A stretch of 64,000 nucleotides of DNA from Spirometra erinaceieuropaei (Eukaryota; Platyhelminthes; Cestoda; Diphyllobothriidea; Diphyllobothriidae). Of this stretch, positions 1 to 12,112 are shown piece by piece. The notes under the pieces are model-generated. The model saw only the letters and a program-made list of their open reading frames with translations, did no database searches and was not told the origin of the DNA. Within the stretch, counting starts at the first letter, position 1. Every line of letters starts with the position of its first letter. The translations under genes were made by a program, and so were the position numbers. Location: the NCBI GenBank assembly GCA_902702965.1, contig CACRXP010000094.1, positions 125,611-189,610 on the forward strand. Direction: 5' to 3'.

Positions 1-179
1 GTTCTATCGAATCTATATACAACGCCGGTCTTCTAGCTGTTAAAAAGTTAAGCAAAAGCCCTCCATATAGGTGTTTCGCACATTATGTAAAACCGCGGAC
101 TAAATTTCTAAAATTTCTGTGTGCCTCCATATTTCTATTGAGAATTCCAGTTAACCTCGATACTTGTACAGTACTAAAA

Positions 180-530
180 CTGTACTAACCTTTTGTTAAA
201 GGGCCGCAACAAATATAAGGATACAAATGCGATGAGTTACACTACAACTTCGTTAGGGCCAACTCACGTGCATTTGCCGTCCGCTTGCAAGCAAAAGTTG
301 GTAGCAAATACTGGAATATCGCTAGCACTCCTAGGACCAGAAGGCACTTCATGTGAACAAGAAATGCGATTTACTTTCTCAGGGATCAGCGCACATTAAA
401 ATAGGAACATCACGACCAATGGAACCAGTTTGTGCGGTCCATTTTGTATGCACCAGCATCGTCTGTACTCATTCGTTAGAAGCTGACAAATGTTTACATT
501 GCAGTTACTTGCATGTTAATCCAAAGGTCA
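180..530 (+). repeat. Dispersed repeat family R1, copy 1
   Basis: This stretch resembles 15905-16225 at several aligned blocks, for example the CAAATACTGGAA block near 307 and the block near 465-505 around GTCTGTACYCATTCG and TTACATTGCAGT. Spacing is roughly conserved, so it is an old dispersed repeat. Short open frames inside it are not shared in frame and I do not regard them as genes. Confidence 0.4.
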
Positions 531-2027
531 ATAATGTTGTTTTACGTTTACTGATTTTATTGTGTTCCCTATTTTTAGGGTTTACAGTCAATCTGAATAA
601 ATGAGAAGTCAGAAATTTACATTAAATATGCCTAACCATGAAATTTGGACTGAAAATTAAAAATAAGATTTCAACTTCAAAAGTTTACATAGTTGTGCTG
701 TAATAACAACTATGTTGTGGTATATCAATAATATATTCCTCTAATCTCAGGATGCTGGCTTATGAAGAAGTTCCTTTTTGCCACCTACGTTACATGCACT
801 TCGTAAATATGATCATTTTAGTAGCGTAAATTTTGGCTGTCAGTTTTTGGAACCCTTATGAATTCAAATATGATTACAGAACAACACCAATAAAGCATTT
901 ATTACTATGCTCATTTTTCAGAACATTACGTGTTCTTTGAGTTTTACACTCAAAGAATATGTATCTTTGAGTTTAAAAATTCTATTTATAACATTTCTGT
1001 ATACAGTGGTTAACAGTCGGCTAAAAACGTTTAGACCGTGAATTTAGGTTTCCTGTATTTTGAATTATTTCATGATTTTCATCTATTATTTTAGTGACGG
1101 TAATTCAAACGATTACATTTTCTTCAGAGAAAGTTTTAATTAACAATCAATCACTTTTTTTGCGACAGATGAGCTGATTTAAGTGTTACAAATGCAAGAA
1201 ACCATTATTGCTGGAAACGAGTTAGGACAACTGAGTGAAGATGGTGAACATTAGATTTTTTGATTCCTTTAAAATAGCTTTTGTAAAAAGTACTGTTTGA
1301 CCCTGTCTGTTTTGCTAAACCCTTGTGTTGCAGTGGGTACAATTTTTTGTATCCTTTTATACAGTTTTAACAGTTTATAGTTATATAGTTATAGTTTTAT
1401 AGTTATAAAAGTTATGTAGTTAAATATATACATTTTAAAGACCCTTTGTGCCCTACTACATGCATATCTGAAGGAACTGTGACCGTAATTAAAAAATGCA
1501 TTACTTGGAGTTCATACCTTTGTTTTTCACGTTATTTTGAACGTTTCGCAAGATAAGTGACAGTTACTTGAAATTTGTAAAAGGTAAACAACATCGCATC
1601 GGACGCTTTAGGAATCGTGCAGACAAAATTCTGTGTCATGTTTAAACCAAGTCCGTACCTTTAACCGGGAAACAATCCGACATAAGATCTGCATGATTCA
1701 TATGAGGTCAATCGTACCAATGAAAAGAAAAGGAGTTTTGGTTATGTAAATCCTGATTTTGCCAACAAGGTATGCCTTACATCAACTGAGGCACATGGAC
1801 GACGATTTGCTTAATAGGCACTAATAAGGACCTTATACATTTTATATGACATGATTGCAACAGGTTTATTTAATGACGGAAAGTGATTGCGTTTCATAGA
1901 CTTGAGATGATTTCTCTCTATTACATCCTGGTATGCGCCAGGGCGGTGAATTAAAGCTGTAAGGTTTTGTGAATTTAACGCAAATGTCATCCTTAAACGT
2001 ACATAACAGACGTTCACGGTTAGCTTT
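531..2027. other. AT-rich intergenic DNA with a TTATAG minisatellite
   Basis: I see no gene here. A degenerate tandem of TTATAG/TTATAT units runs from about 1371 to 1425. The rest is low-complexity AT-rich sequence. Confidence 0.5.
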
Positions 2028-2245
2028 TGGACCCCGCTGAAGCATTTCGCGTGAGTTATAAGGTCCCCTCTAGCCACCCTTAGCTACTGGGCCAGCGCCT
2101 GATAGCAACAGCAGAAGCGGCCGCCATCAAGTTACAAAAACCGACCTTATGCGCCCAAAATAACCTCTTTCAGGCTTCGCGCTTACCGCAGTCAAAGGTT
2201 GAAAAACCACATACAACTTTCTGTGCCCTTCCGCTCTTGCCTAGT
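2028..2245 (-). repeat. Dispersed repeat family R5, copy 1
   Basis: This is the reverse complement of 61836-62050. Shared blocks include GCTACTGGGCCAGCG, GCAACAGCAGAAGCGGCCGCC and the stretch around CAAAGGTTGA. It is GC-richer than its surroundings. No coding function is recognised. The second copy carries an additional inverted arm that is absent here. Confidence 0.65.
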
Positions 2246-2914
2246 TTATATTTTAAAAACTTACTTTTTTCTGTTTATTTTACTCACTCTACCCCTTCCC
2301 GTATTATTAAACTGGCCTGACGAGAAGTTTTCGAAAGCAACGTTGGCTCGCCACTATTTCTTCTGAATCATATATCTCTTTCGATAGTAGTCGCACGAAA
2401 TCATCTGGCATTTATATCCCTGACAGTATCGTTAAATATATCATGTAGATTTTACATGTCTACAGTCGGTTGGTTTCTTGTTACTATGATTGTTGGTCAT
2501 AATTGTCCATTTAAACTTGAAGAACGTATATTTCCTGTTCTGTCAGTTAGAAACGAACGATTGAGCCAGGTTTAGCATAAGCGCGCATTATAAAATAGTG
2601 ATTATAACGTATGCACTGTGCCAAATAAATTAAGGGTCGGTAGAATTACAGCTTCCTGTTAAAACGTCTGTCATTTGCTCCATGTGAAAATTTTAGAGGC
2701 TATGTGTTTCATTAGCCAGCATCCATTGTGTTCTAAGCAATCGTAGGCTAGGGACCGACTATCGAAAGCAGGGTGCTTAGGGTTGCTAGGCGGTTCGAAT
2801 GCGAGACATTTCCTCACTGATGATGCGAGCGAGATGACATCAAATGATACTATTCTGCCATTAAATTTGTTTGTGGCCACCTTTATTGAAACTACTCTGT
2901 GAAGTGCGCCGCAG

Positions 2915-3913
2915 TACAGTGCGTGACCTAGCTCATGAAATTTTGACTGAAATTCAGAAATTCGTTTTCGATTAGGAAGGACTAATTGGTCGCGGTTGTG
3001 ATACTGATTATCATAAGCCATACTTTTATAAAATTTTGGACTTCGCAGGATGTCGGCTTTAAAATGCACTTCTTTTAAATTTCCTGTAGAAAGCGTGCTC
3101 GGTAAAAAATGACTACTTATGTAGCATGCATTTTTCTCATTGATTTTCGATGGTCTTGGGAATTCAAATATATTTTATAGAAACTGCAAACACAAATATG
3201 CTTTCTTATAGTAGATCAATAGACAATCACGTCTTCTTTATATTTTATCCTTAAGAAGGTTGCATAATTAGGTTTTAAAAAAATTTTCTAATTGCCGAAT
3301 AATTTGGAGCCTGATCATTCGTTGCATTAGCGCTTAGTGATTTCATTCTGCAAGGTGCCTGCGCTCCTCGTAAAGAAAATCATGTATTTTTCTGTGTTAT
3401 TAAAGAGATCTCATGCAGGGTCCATAAAATGCTGCAATGGATGCGGATCATATTTTACATTTCATGAGGAGCAGTGGTAATCGTCCAGGTATGATCCTAT
3501 GTGAATGGATATATCGCGGTCTTAAAAAGTCTCATAATTAGAAACATTTTTAAAACCTTATTATACTCCTTCCTTAAGCATAAAATATAAAGAAGACGTG
3601 ATTTTCTATTGATTGACTAAAAGAAAGCACATCTTTGTTTGTGGTTTCTATAAAATATATCTGAATTTCCAAGACCACCGAAAATCAATAGGGAAAATGC
3701 ATGCTATTTAAGTAGTCATTTTTTATCGAGCACGCCTTCTACAGGAGATGAAAAAGAAGTGCATTTTAAAGCTAACATCCTGCCGAGTCCAAAATGTTAT
3801 AAGAGTATGCCTTATAATCATCAGTCTTACAACCGCGACGAATTAGTCCTTCCTTATCGGAAACGTATTTCAGAATTTCAGCCAACATTTCATGAGATAG
3901 GTAACGCACTGTA
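2915..3913. mobile_element. Fold-back element FB, copy 1 (complete, about 1 kb)
   Basis: The left arm (about 2915-3300) and right arm (about 3520-3913) are imperfect reverse complements of one another, with a spacer of about 220 bases. The outer ends read TACAGT and ACTGTA. The arms contain the family hallmarks CTCATTGATTTTCGATGG, GACTACTTATGTAGCATGC and CACGTCTTCTTT. No transposase frame exists. The open frame at 2671-3069 on the minus strand merely runs through an arm. TACAGT termini resemble Tc1/mariner-type ends (TA plus CAGT), so it may be a non-autonomous DNA transposon; that assignment is inference. Confidence 0.75.
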
Positions 3914-4224
3914 TGCAAGTTGTCGATTATGAAACCCAGTATTTTGGATAAAAACTTGCTAGCCAATATGCTGGCTTAACTCAGCGGGAAACCCCTGCTC
4001 GTGAGGAGATGTACTGTTCGTTTTTATGTATGGTTATAAAGTAAGTCTATTTCTGCTTCTGTAAGTGCTCCAATAAACCCCAACAGCAATGGTGAATGCG
4101 CTTTCTGGTAGTTGGGACTCAGTTGTTATCGCCCGAATAAATGGGCTTGTGGAACTGTTGCTCGCTTAAAGACATCAAGGATTTGTTGGGGTAGTTAGTG
4201 CGGCAAAGTCCTATTTCGTGGCCG

Positions 4225-4425
4225 TACCTATTTGGGGACAGGGTTAGAAATAAGAGGTTTGGTTTATGGGTTAGGGTTAGGTGTAAGGGGTTTAGAAAAG
4301 AAATTGGGGGTTAAGGGGTGGAGTTAGAAATTGAACATTTGGATTGGGAGATAGGGAATGGATTGAGTGTTAGGAGTTAGAGTTAGGAATTTAGATATGG
4401 TGTTACAGTTGGGGGTTATGCTGGA
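4225..4425 (+). repeat. Degenerate telomere-like (TTAGGG) tract
   Basis: The plus strand is strongly G over C and full of GGGTTAGGGTTAGG, GTTAGGAGTTAGAGTTAGG and similar variants without a strict period. It looks like an interstitial, decayed telomere-type or GT-rich satellite tract. Related tracts lie at 35215-35345 (opposite strand) and 45465-45645. Confidence 0.55.
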
Positions 4426-5059
4426 ACTTTTCTACTGCGAGTACGGTCACTAGATAAGATCCGACCGTTAGTATTAACACAGTTAATGTTTAACATGCGC
4501 TTTGTTCCCTGCATTAGGCCTCTAAAGGGTGAATTAATTATCTGCTGATGAGAGACAGATTTGGCGGAGTAGCATCAGCAAAAAGGCGAGTAGACATCCA
4601 TTTAAGCTTTTTCACGCGCCGGTGCTGCACGTTCAATGAACGATAGATTTAATAGATCTGATGAATATGATTTATTTATCTTTGATTGACTCCAAACTGT
4701 GTGCGAATTATTTCCGTAGGTCGTTAAGTTTTTCCAACTGCAGGTTCTGCAATGGCCTGTCTGACTTTTGTAAGATTTTCCAAATGGCCTACATTCCAAC
4801 CTGTGCGGTTTTGTTGTCCAAAGGGTAAACAGCACATCCGGAGTTTTGCGGGCTAAACTGAAACTAGGAGCACTAAGGCCATACGCGTATAACACTGCTC
4901 GACATTGATGATCTTGCATGAACGATATTGCTATTCGTCGGCCATCAGAGATCGTTTAGTATTTTGTCGATGTAATGCTAATGAATCGTAGTGGTCGAGG
5001 GTGGAACGCGAACGATATTCAGTGAGCAGGCTTACTCATGAAAAGTGGATCGAAATTCC
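4426..5059. other. Intergenic DNA, nothing recognised
   Basis: A 105-codon open frame on the minus strand (4602-4919) has no motif or convincing splice context. I see no other structure. Confidence 0.4.
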
Positions 5060-5508
5060 GGAATGCCGCATTAGTAAATGCAAAGACAGGACGTTTTATA
5101 AGTAGCTATTTTACGGTATTATAAATGTCTCAATTAGTAGCTTTTTAAAAACCGAATCGCTCACTTCCTTCGAATATACAGTTGAAAGAATACGGACATT
5201 TCTACTGAATATGTAAAAGAATGAATATTTGTATGCATTTATTCCGTGAAATATAGTTAAATCGTTAGGAGCATCGAGAAGAAATGAGTAAAATGCATGC
5301 TGTTTAAGTGCTCATTTTTACAGAGTATAGTTTTTGCATGTAGCAGAAAAGAAGTTCGTTCAAAAGTTGGCACCTAAAGATGACTGAATTATAAAAGAAT
5401 TATTTTGCATAAAAATTAATTTTACATCCCTTCTCAGTTTATCTTTTTGAAACTAAAACGCATTTGGAAATTTTGGTCGATACTTCATGATCTTGCCCAC
5501 GAAGTGTA
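5060..5508. mobile_element. Fold-back element FB, copy 2 (right half)
   Basis: This matches the spacer and right arm of the complete copy at 36080-36986: the TTTTTAAAAACCGA junction, ATGCATGCTGTTTAAGT, and a right end running through CATGATCTTGCCCACGAAGTGTA. The left arm is missing, so this is a half element, probably 5'-deleted. Confidence 0.6.
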
Positions 5509-6705
5509 GCTTATTGTAAAACAAAAACGGGATTCACACCCACAGTTGGCATTAGCGACCTGACCACCCAGACAAATAAACCACAATTGCCACCTGCGCA
5601 GAGATAAAAATCGACATTTGAAACGACGGACCACTGACAAAAAGTCTCCCCCTGTAAGGGCTTTCTTTTCTTCTTATTCGACGGTTTATCAGAGCATGCA
5701 ACTTTTGTGACCAGGTCTGCCAGATAGGTAGTCTTATATTTTATCGGATGACAAGATAATTCTGTGATCCGTTTTTTTACGACTTCGGCATCATAAATGT
5801 TCCTTTGCTGACTCAACAGAGTCATTGTGTTTTTTATTTTCTGTCCCTCAGAAAACCTGTATACAACTCGATTGTTATAAGCGTAATAAGAACAAGCTTG
5901 GTTATAAAATCTGCGTGTAATCGCCTTATTAAAGCCTATCTGCATACATGGAGAGAACCTAGGCATAAGCATACGACTTTCGGATTGGTATCAGATTTCC
6001 TTCGACCAGCTACACAAACATGCTTGTATTTGGATCTCAAAAACGGCTTATACATTTGGGGTAGGGCACGGGTACTATCTAAAAGCCCATATCCGCGTGA
6101 TTCGCCGATATTCTGCTGCTTTATGAGACAGCTACGAGGGTTTCGGACCGCCAGTGGTCCCCTTAGCATTCGCCATTTGTTTTCTGTTAGATACTAAAAT
6201 TTAGAAATTATCGCTTTTTATTTACTCAGAAAGTGACTGCGTATTTGGAGTCTGGGATTAAAATCCAAAGTCTGATGATGCGAGTTCGTAGTCAAATTTT
6301 AGGACATCTAATAGCACCGGAATTTACAGTATTACGTATTGGCTGCCGGAGCGTGACACGAATTGGTCAGTAAATTAGATAATTTTATAGTACACATATT
6401 GCTTGGCCTCTATGCTTTATTAAAATTGGTGGATAGGAAAGGCAATCAATTTTTAAATGCACTTTTTAATTTGCTTTAAGGATGACGAATAAGTACTTGA
6501 ATGCTTAGTAAAATCACATTTTTTTAATTGTTCTCAGAAGCATGACAGATAGTCTGCAAGCAATTTTAGCGTTTGGTGGAATTGCGTCAAAGTTCTTAAA
6601 TTACGCAATGTAAAATCCATAATATTGGAGCATTTTAGTTACTCTTCATCAAGACTACCCTATATTTACGAAATTGCTATATAAACTTGAATAGGGGAGT
6701 TTCAT
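5509..6705. other. Intergenic DNA with one unassigned open frame
   Basis: A 153-codon frame (5511-5972, minus) and an overlapping 130-codon frame on the plus strand are present. Neither has a recognisable domain, and the lengths are within what chance gives in this window. I see no RNA gene or repeat that I can name. Confidence 0.35.
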
Positions 6706-6744
6706 GGGCTATGGTTTTATAGGTAATTATCCCGCTAAAATGTC

Positions 6745-6870
6745 CATTTGTAACAAATGCATGGTGCTATGCGGCGCTGTGTTACGTGCTGCAATAGGCA
6801 ACGATGTTTAGACGTCTTCACCTAAAGTGAGCTAGTCTAGGTCAATTTTAATCCTGGGAATTTTTGTACA
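6745..6870 (+). repeat. Dispersed repeat family R2, partial copy
   Basis: Partial direct duplicate of the start of the R2 copy at 7003, sharing TTACGTGCTGCARTAGGCAA and TTTRGACGTCTTCACC. The two form a loose tandem about 260 bases apart. Confidence 0.65.
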
Positions 6871-7002
6871 TGTGAATTCTAGTGGGTCAAATTTTGCCAA
6901 CTTTGTTCTAAGCGTCGTGTTCTGTCATGTCAATACACAAGTGTTGACCAGCCAAACATGTCGGTCCGTCAGAATTGACAGCAACATAATTATTATATCT
7001 CG

Positions 7003-7440
7003 TTAAAACATCAATTTGTAACCAATGTGTGGCGCTATGGGGGGCTGGGTTACGTGCTGCAGTAGGCAACGATGTTTGGACGTCTTCACCTAAAGTGAGC
7101 CCGACTGGGTCAATTTTATTCACCTTTGTTGTTAGCGTCGTGCTGCATCAAAATATTACAAAGATATCGACCTGCCAGACATGTGCCCCTGTCAGAGCTG
7201 ACAACAAAATATCCGGGCCAGGATAGGCCGCAGTGAGAGAAGCGGTCACTTTTTCTTGCGGTGGCGTCAACAACAATCACACAAGTCCGTAAACAACATC
7301 GTTTCGCTTTCTGACGTAGTTAATTATCAAAAGAGAATAATTAATCTGGCTTACGGGTTTTCCAAAGGCAGGAATTTTAAAAACTACACAGCTCAAGATA
7401 GGCTGTTAGCTTTCTTTACCATAGTATGTAGCCTTATATT
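7003..7440 (+). repeat. Dispersed repeat family R2, copy a
   Basis: Aligns over about 400 bases with 18595-18985. Shared landmarks are TTACGTGCTGCAGTAGGCAA, CAATTTTATTCACCTTTGTT, the GCCAGGATAGGC block and CGTCAACAACAATCA. No ORF is conserved between the copies, so it is probably non-coding or a decayed element of unknown class. Confidence 0.7.
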
Positions 7441-10400
7441 AGAAGACAGCCTTTACCTACTGTTCGATTTCGAAAGCATGATGCTCCAAGTAGAAAGGCG
7501 GTATACGTAACATGTTAAACACAATATATCGCTAATCGTAAACCGGTGACCCTCTCGGTGTGACGAAATTCCCTAAAACCGTGAAGTAAAAGGGAATTTT
7601 GCAGGAATTTAGAAATTGGAAAAGTAACATATGAGAAGCTCATATTTTCGTTGATACACAGTTTCAGTAGGATCAACTACTACAGTTTATATTAGAGTGA
7701 GATCTGAAGACTTTAAAAGTCAACCGCAGGTGGTTTTTTGGATAGAAATCTAGTTCGCCTAGGTATTTATTATACCAATGAGTAAAAGGCATATAGGGAC
7801 ACTGTGATTTTAAGCGCCGGTGAACACCACAGAAAATAGCAGAATGTAGTGTAACGAAATGTAGGATCGTGGACTTCTATCGGGCATTAAAAGAATCGCA
7901 TTTGTTTTGTTGCTAAATGGTATGCATATAGTTTTCAGCTCTAGTTGTTTACCAAAAATCCAGAAACAAGCACATTTCAGTATCTAGTATGCATGGCTTA
8001 AGACCAGTTTTCGTCTTTTGCCTTTTAAAGTTGAGGTGGCGTGCAATTATCTTTTTCAGAAAAGCAAAATAACGGATAAAAATATTCATTTATTTCCTAC
8101 CTATAGCGTGTAATTGGGTAATGTATATGCGCGTTTCTAAGGCACACTCCGAAATAGGTGCTAAACTGTATAATATTTCTCCAGTTGATTGAGAGCATAT
8201 TACTCAATGAAATTCTTCATGGACGTTCAATTTTTATGTTTAGATGAGCCTTCCAATGCCACGCATTAAGTAAATTAATGTGCAGACGCCATTTACGGAT
8301 ACTTCGTGGGCCAGAGTAAAATCGGCTTACTTAACTATAAAAAATGACAGTAATTATGACGAAAGAAAAATTGTCTTTATGTGAACAAATTGGTCCGTTC
8401 GCAATTTCACCTGTCAATTCTTGACACCTAATCATTTTCATGGTGTGGAGTATTTTGCATAGGTAGACATTATTCGCTCCTAACAGTTGAGTCTGTTCAC
8501 AGGACGCTTGTTTTTGCGCTTTCAATGAGTTTGCTTTTGATTAAGAATTCTGTCGACCTCATTTGTTTACCAACGCCAATAATACTTGGTTTGAGTTTTC
8601 AGTAGCTGGATGCCGTTCATTATTTCCTTATTTTTCTGGTGGGGGCGTTTGCACTGGACTCAGGATGATTACTGAAGAAAACGATGAGGACTTACAGTTT
8701 ATGGCTCACCATATACTGTCCTGCAGTGCTGTCTCTAATTAAACAGTCCAATTGTCTTTTGAACATAGCCATAGTTTGAGAAGTATTAATCCACAAATTT
8801 AATTAGGGTATGAAGGGTCGTATAAGCATGCGCCCAAAAATTCAAAAAGCTATGCTCCAAATGTGTACGTATATTGTTAACCAAACTGTTTACAATCACT
8901 TATGCATAAAGTTGTGCGTTTTACTGCATTGTTTCCTCTCTTTATATCAATCCTTGTCATCAAATTTCTATGAAGTGGATTTTTACAGAAGTGCCTTGGT
9001 CCTTTTCAATGGCCATTTTGTCATTCGATGACTTAACCCTTAAACAAGGATTCTTAGCTAAGGACGACATCCTGTCTTATATCTGGCATTCATGTTTTCT
9101 ACCTATTTGTATAATTAAGGTAAAACCTTGCCTTTCTAGATGTTCGAGGGGTAAAATAATCGCTGCTGTCGGATATTTCGTGTGGTATTTCCGCACAATG
9201 GCCAATCTTGTGTCTATAATTGTTCGATTAGACTGTGCTTCGGTGCAATAATCGTCGTATTTTTAAAGGATTGCACTGTGATTTGCGGTTCTATGTTACA
9301 GTCTGGCCGTCTGCCCCAAAGCGATATGTGATAATGGAAAACACTCTAAGTGTTCAGACTGATATCATTGTGCTTTTGTTGGCGCACACAACAATTAGGC
9401 CGCTTACAAATTGACCAACTCTCCAGCATACAGGCCAGATGTATCCTTGAATAAAATCAGTTCAAATAAAACCACAAGGCTAATTACTGAGAGAGGACAA
9501 AAAATGCTAATATGTACGCTTCACAGTTGGCATTAATGTGACAGAAATAGGTCAAGTGCCTTATACACCAGGCGTAGAATGCAAAAAAACAGCAAAACCA
9601 TAGGAACGTCATGAGAGAAGACACAGTAGTGACTCCGCATTTAATCTAGATAGGAACACTGTCTCTCCAACGTATAGTGAGATCAATAAGAATACTGCGC
9701 CTGATCACAAACGCGTTTATCGAATTGGTGTGCTAGAGCAGTGCTTAACTCATGTTTGCACGATAAAAGCAATTACAAAGATTTCGAGGTGAAAACCAAG
9801 CATGTCATTGGCATATTTAGGTTCCATGACCTCATCTCGAACGATAGCCATCACGATACCAATAGAATATTTCCCATGATGAACACAGCAAAGGTAAGAA
9901 ACAGTGCAAATAGAGAACAAATCGTCTGTGAAATAATTTTATTAAGGTTCTTGGGCAGTCGCAATCGAGAATTCCCAAGACATGGGTAGCACATGACCTC
10001 GATTTCTACGATAACGCAACAATGTCCTGCAGAAGGCGGAAGTTATCACCGTGCAAAAAGCTTTCCAGCTAGGCAAAGCAAATTCAGTTTGTGACCTGCG
10101 ATTATCTTGTACGTCCTGAGAGTACTTTGGAAAATATAGTCCAGGAAACGTCACTGCTAGCGGTAAGAATGGCATTACGACAATCGCGCAAACAAGTGAT
10201 TTTTCAGCCGAGCTACCAACGGAGGGAAGGTCTTAAAATGAGGGAACAGAGAATGAATTTATAGAAGGGGATAGATAAAAGGGATAATGGGCTGCAACTC
10301 GAAGGCAGTCATGTAATCCGCGTCAAAAAGTCACTTTTGTGCATTAAACGCGCCGCAAAACTTAGACTTCCTCAACGCGACAAGCACTGAAGGTCATTTT

Positions 10401-11984
10401 CAAAGTTTTGGAAGGTCTCATCAACTAAATGCACGAACGTAGACATTTGCTTGATAAAAAAGTAGTTAGATACTATGGGTTGCACAGAAACGGGACATAC
10501 TGTAGACATTTTACAGTCCAAATAACTCCCCATGGGATATGTAAACTTTAGGTGAGATGAATTAGGTCGAGTTGGGTGGGACTATAAGTTATGCCACCCG
10601 AAAGCTAACTGCCACTGCCAAAGTACATATTCAGCCAAATCTCCGTTTCCTTACTGAACTGCAAAAGCCCAGTAAGAAGAAGGATGTCTTTATCTTTGGG
10701 CATCTCAATGCTCCTGTGGACAACAGCAGTGCTCCAGTGTTAGAACGTTACCTTCGGCGAACACACAGATCGGGTGCAGAACGTTCAATTAGTTGCTGGA
10801 GATAATTTTTGACCGCGACTGTTCTTTCAGGAAAAAAACACTGCCACTGATCAACTGGCGTGGGTTATCGAAAATGGCAGACATCTTTCAAAAGATAAGC
10901 CACTTATTAAAACGCAATCGGCTAAATGTATCTGAAGAACACGTATGGGAGTAAAAGGAAAAAAATGAACACTTGTAAAAATAAGGCTACTGAAAATCCA
11001 AACGAATTCGATTGTCATACGTTGAAAAATTATCTGGAACACCCAAAAACTTTTATGTGATTACCTACGCAGCATTAAAGGAAACTAGACTATATTCCTG
11101 CTAATAAGACCTCGGGAGGCACTTTAAAAACTTGTGACCAATATTAGACATCCATTATTCTAATTTCCTTTGAAACGATATCCACTTGAGCGTCTTATAC
11201 TTTAACTCCTTCACTAGTCTTACAACCGAACCTCGCTTTTTCCTCCTCAACAGAGAAATGTACCGTGCGTCGGCACAATCAAGGGGGCTTTGCGTTGACT
11301 GAAATTCGCCAAAACGCCTGCTCTGAAGCCAATAGCTGTCACAAATTTAAAATGCTTTTCTTTGAGCTGCTCAATTTCTAACCAACAGATCGTCAGTCAG
11401 TGCCTTGGGCGTTTAAACAACTGGGGTTGTCAGAACTGTGCTGGACCCTGCATACCGAACGATGCGCCTTTATATTAACAATTGATTATGTGCATATTAC
11501 TTCATAAGTTAAAATGGTCTTATAAAAACCTCAGTGAAATCTCAATTCATGGATTTTCACGGATTGACGTTTCGTTAAGGAATTTCACTTGACCTAAGTC
11601 CTTGCTTGTACGTATAATATTGTTATCTTCAACAAAGTGCGCCCAGTTCTTTAAAACGAGTATAATAAATATAGCCTTGAATGTCATCCCTTTTGAAAAT
11701 GAACGTTATGCGCAAAATCTACGCGAGGCATAGATGCCTTTCCCCTAAGTGCAAACGATTTTTCGATCAATCGAATCGTTTTATTCTTGTTTGCTTTGAC
11801 AGCTAGGTCTGACTGGAGGATCTAAACTCCCACCTTTAAGTTGGTTTATTTTTTTTTTTATGAATTTACTACCGATATCAACAAAATTATGTACTGTACA
11901 AAGAATGACTGCGAAATTATTTTGTTCGCCTGGATAACACTTAATACGTGAGATGGACAACTCGTTCGTAGGTATTCGGTTGCG
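7441..11984. other. Long AT-rich stretch without a recognised gene
   Basis: Only short frames (under about 95 codons) occur and none shows a family signature. I saw no tRNA, long tandem array or copy of the repeat families described elsewhere in this window. Confidence 0.35.
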
Positions 11985-12112
11985 TGGCAGCTGCATCCTT
12001 CAAATACTGCAGCCCCTTGTACATTTTCCATTGGCATCCGCTATTGTCTCTGATGATGGGTTTGGTCGGGAGTCCGAAGCGTCAGGCGAATAAATCTCCT
12101 GTCCCATAAATC
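11985..12112 (+). repeat. Solo PLE 3' end (lineage A)
   Basis: Carries the lineage-A terminal signature in sense orientation: CTGCATCCTTCAAATACTGC, then TGTCTCTGATGATGGGTTTG, then CGTCAGGCGAATAAAT and CGCGTCTCCTGC. The same signature ends the PLEs at 34427 and 53987 and forms both arms of the palindrome at 41123. No nuclease frame is left, so this is a solo end or a heavily truncated copy. The AATAAA inside the motif could act as a polyadenylation signal. Confidence 0.65.

Noticed and set aside
2671..3069. 132-codon minus-strand frame
   Set aside because: Runs through the arm of FB copy 1. The matching arm at 3520-3913 and other copies do not conserve the frame.
4602..4919. 105-codon cysteine-containing frame
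   Set aside because: Looked briefly like a nuclease loop (GHCRTCSW) but has no GIY-YIG strands or PLE end nearby.
5511..5972. 153-codon minus-strand frame
   Set aside because: No domain, and no convincing acceptor/donor pair. Length is compatible with chance, and it is overlapped by a similar-length frame on the other strand.
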